Assembly (NCBI GenBank): GCA_016946835.1
Contig: JACVTC010000132.1
Span: forward strand, 405,001-462,500
DNA length: 57,500 nt
Source: Neocallimastix lanati (nom. inval.)
Taxonomy: Eukaryota > Neocallimastigomycota > Neocallimastigomycetes > Neocallimastigales > Neocallimastigaceae
Direction: 5' to 3'
This document shows positions 55,009 through 57,500 of this stretch, one piece after another. The notes under the pieces were generated by a model. The model was not told the DNA's origin and did no database searches. It was given only the letters and a program-made list of their open reading frames with translations. The number at the start of each line of letters is the position of its first letter. Positions within the stretch are counted from its first letter, which is position 1. The position numbers and the translations under genes were made by a program.

Positions 55009-55257
55009 TAAAAGAGATCAATAATATATGATATATACATAGTATCATATGTATTTTTTATATATTATTTTTTATTTTCATTTTTATTATTATCCTATTA
55101 TTATCTTTTATATATATATATATATTCATATAATATATACCATTACTAAATAACCATAGTTTTTTAATATGAATATTGTTACATAAACCTTCAATTTTTT
55201 TAATTTTATTTGCATATCTTTAAATAAACATATCCATATTTAATTCATAAATTATAA

Positions 55258-55293
<36 letters not shown>

Positions 55294-55412
55294 CATATAT
55301 ATATAATATTAATATCAATAGATGCAATTTTAATATTGATGTAGATATAATATTAGAATTTGAATGATTATAATTATTATATCATTTTATTATAGTAACT
55401 GCTTTATTAAAT

Positions 55413-55458
<46 letters not shown>

Positions 55459-56166
55459 TGATGATGATGATGATGATAGTTTAAATTCCTTACAAATATA
55501 ATTCTTCCAATTTATTGCATACATCTAATCCTTTAATTTTTGTAATTTTAGTTTCACATATCCATAATTTTTCTAGTGCATATGCTTTTTCCAATCCTTC
55601 AATTTCTTCTATATCTTGTGCAATAATACATAATGATACTAAATTTGTAAATTTATTTAAACATAACATTTTTGGTAAATTATAATGGCACATTTCAATA
55701 TATTCTACTTCAAAAGGATTATCATCATTTTGAAGTTCATTATGTTTAATCTTAAAATATATATATATATATTTATATTTATTTTTTAAATAATTAATTA
55801 TTAATTATTTTTAGAGTTATTATTGATTTATTATCCATATAATTTGGTTGTTTGATATCAAATTATTATCCCCGTCAATTCAATAGGCAATAGGTTTAAG
55901 AGATTTAATAGATTAATGACAAAAAAATTATAATAAAAATTTATATTTGTGATATTTATAATACCATTCAAATTAATGATATAATTATAATATTTGAAAA
56001 TAAAAATAATAAAATCAAATAGAAAAAAAAAAAAAAAAAAAAAAAAACTTTTTTTTTTTTTTTATTATAACAATATATATATATTTACAACAGCATCAAC
56101 ATCTTTATCATCAAACAACGAGAATGTCGTTGGCTTATTTTTAATATCTCCTTTATTTGAATACAT
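47587..56166 (-). CDS. LRRC9: LRRC9 orthologue, leucine-rich-repeat protein of ciliated cells
   Basis: About 1317 residues from 19 exons: 56166-56089, 55750-55494, 55217-55141, 54901-54789, 54605-54364, 54175-53992, 53783-53644, 53399-53204, 52897-52406, 52176-52075, 51855-51569, 51267-50895, 50539-50250, 50035-49887, 49687-49232, 48877-48759, 48484-48385, 48025-47873, 47733-47587. The order matches vertebrate LRRC9. A first LRR block (LYANKIKKIEGL, LNISGNKIKYI) ends in a cap (NPLCELLNYQTYIIFHM). A helical stretch with YYNTQIQAI and RIRTLQRLL follows. Then comes a non-repeat domain (GSDWYNFGSKFLLSEIL; RPEYLVEYYID). Next are LRRs (NLTGSYIKKIEDFSPFIG; LDLSFNEIKKLDFLKGM), more caps (NYRLFIIFHLSKLKVLDGV; FTLILRIPKLTTIDGNEI) and a short tail (KVTAMVFDVD). 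LRRC9 follows flagellated lineages; its molecular role is little known. All exon phases agree except exon 12 to 13. Confidence 0.85.
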
Positions 56167-56381
56167 CAATTATCTCTATAAAAAACTTTTATTAATTCTT
56201 ATAATAATACTAAAAAAATATTTTTTTATTTTTTTAATTTTCTTTTTTTTTTTATAAATATATTTTGAAAAAATATTAAATTTTAATATTCTTCTATTAA
56301 CATACTATTAATTTTATAAATGATTTATAATTATAAAAAGAAAAAATTAGTATATTAATATAATTTTAACTTTTTTAATTT

Positions 56382-56464
<83 letters not shown>

Positions 56465-56637
56465 CTTGTTATAAAAAAATAAAAAAATAAAAAAAAATGA
56501 AATATCCAATATTCTAAAAGTATATTATTTTTATTTAGCAATTTCAGATTATTTAAAAGATAGAGTTAAAATAATATATAAATAATAATAATATTTAAAC
56601 TTTCAATAATATTTAATTGTTTTATTTATTCAAAACG

Positions 56638-56677
<40 letters not shown>

Positions 56678-57009
56678 TAATAAATATAAATAAAATATAA
56701 TTAAAATAAAATAAAAATATATAGATTCATCATAAGTAGAAAAAAATATACATATATAAACTTTTTTAAACCAATAATATATAATTACTTTAATATTAAT
56801 AATATTTTAATATAATAAACTTTTTTAGGCATTTTCGAAACCTTTATAAAAAAAAAAAAAAAAAATCACTTAAAAGCTTGTGGATAATTATTTTCTTTTT
56901 TTTTTTTTATCCATTTTTTAAAAATTATATTAATTACAACACATATTCAGAAAAAAAAAATTTGAATAATTTTTTTTTTACTTAATATTATATTTTAAAA
57001 TTATTTTTG

Positions 57010-57041
<32 letters not shown>

Positions 57042-57273
57042 AATCATCTTAAAAAATCTTATTTATAAATTTTACCTATAGTTTCGGAGTTTAAAATAAA
57101 TGTTTTTTAAATAATTATAATTACATGAAAATAAATATATATTTTATAAAATAATACATATTTATAAGAATTTGATTTTAGGTTGAGCCATATAAAATAA
57201 ATATAAATCATATTATTTATTATTTTCATTTTTTGTTAATTATAATAATTTTTATTATTATTATTTGTTGATA

Positions 57274-57355
<82 letters not shown>

Positions 57356-57500
57356 TATTATTATTACTACTACTATCTATTATCTATTATTATTATTCAT
57401 TTTTATTATTATTATTATTATTTATTTTTATTATTATTATTATTATTTATTATTATTACTATTTATTATTTATTTATTATTACAATATAATTATTATTTA
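56167..57500. other. Upstream spacer of LRRC9
   Basis: Poly-T of about 80 bases at 56384-56464, poly-A at 56639-56675, and ATT trinucleotide-rich sequence from about 57250 to the window end. No gene or clear promoter motif was seen. Confidence 0.6.

Overview
The window is extremely AT-rich eukaryotic DNA: long A/T homopolymers, AAT and AAAT microsatellites, and short exons split by small introns with GTAAGT- or GTATAT-type donors. The best fit is an anaerobic gut fungus (Neocallimastigomycota: Neocallimastix, Piromyces, Anaeromyces and relatives). Three things support this. The fungal housekeeping genes PHO88/SND3, FYV7, RPR2 and YME1 sit beside an orthologue of the cilium-associated protein LRRC9, which is expected only in fungi with flagellated zoospores. 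There is a decayed gene for a Clostridium-type carbohydrate-binding protein. The base composition is right for the group. The assignment is an inference from gene content; no rRNA or tRNA gene was seen.

Layout. 1.6-3.7 kb: a small secreted cysteine-rich protein (+) and the RNase P protein RPR2/RPP21 (-). 3.74-12.31 kb: one large repeat structure whose two ends are near-identical inverted repeats of about 270 bp. Its interior is a satellite-like array of alternating monomers of about 280 bp carrying telomere-like CCCTAA motifs and, in many copies, a CACGTG site. A 396-bp hAT-like MITE with an 8-bp target duplication is nested inside it. 13.0-14.3 kb: the carbohydrate-binding pseudogene. 17.3-20.9 kb: the mitochondrial i-AAA protease YME1 (7 exons). 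23.3-24.6 kb: PHO88/SND3 (7 exons). 25.9-27.9 kb: repeat fragments, a truncated FLYWCH-gene copy and an intact FLYWCH zinc-finger ORF with a 24-bp coding minisatellite. 29.9-31.2 kb: an SFT2-like four-helix membrane protein (-). 32.9-34.3 kb: remains of a non-LTR retrotransposon. 36.3-37.1 kb: a 51-bp minisatellite. 40.4-43.6 kb: a single-exon, 1042-residue low-complexity protein with a C-terminal coiled coil. 45.3-46.5 kb: FYV7 (5 exons). 47.6-56.2 kb: LRRC9 (-), at least 19 exons.

The functional genes form no operon or visible pathway. They are unrelated housekeeping genes (RNA processing, mitochondrial proteolysis, ER targeting, vesicle traffic, flagellum-associated) separated by kilobases of A/T-rich, repeat-laden spacer. 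Five spliced models (RPR2, YME1, SND3, SFT2-like, FYV7) add up to an exact multiple of three, which supports the exon boundaries given. LRRC9 has one unresolved phase conflict between its 12th and 13th exons.
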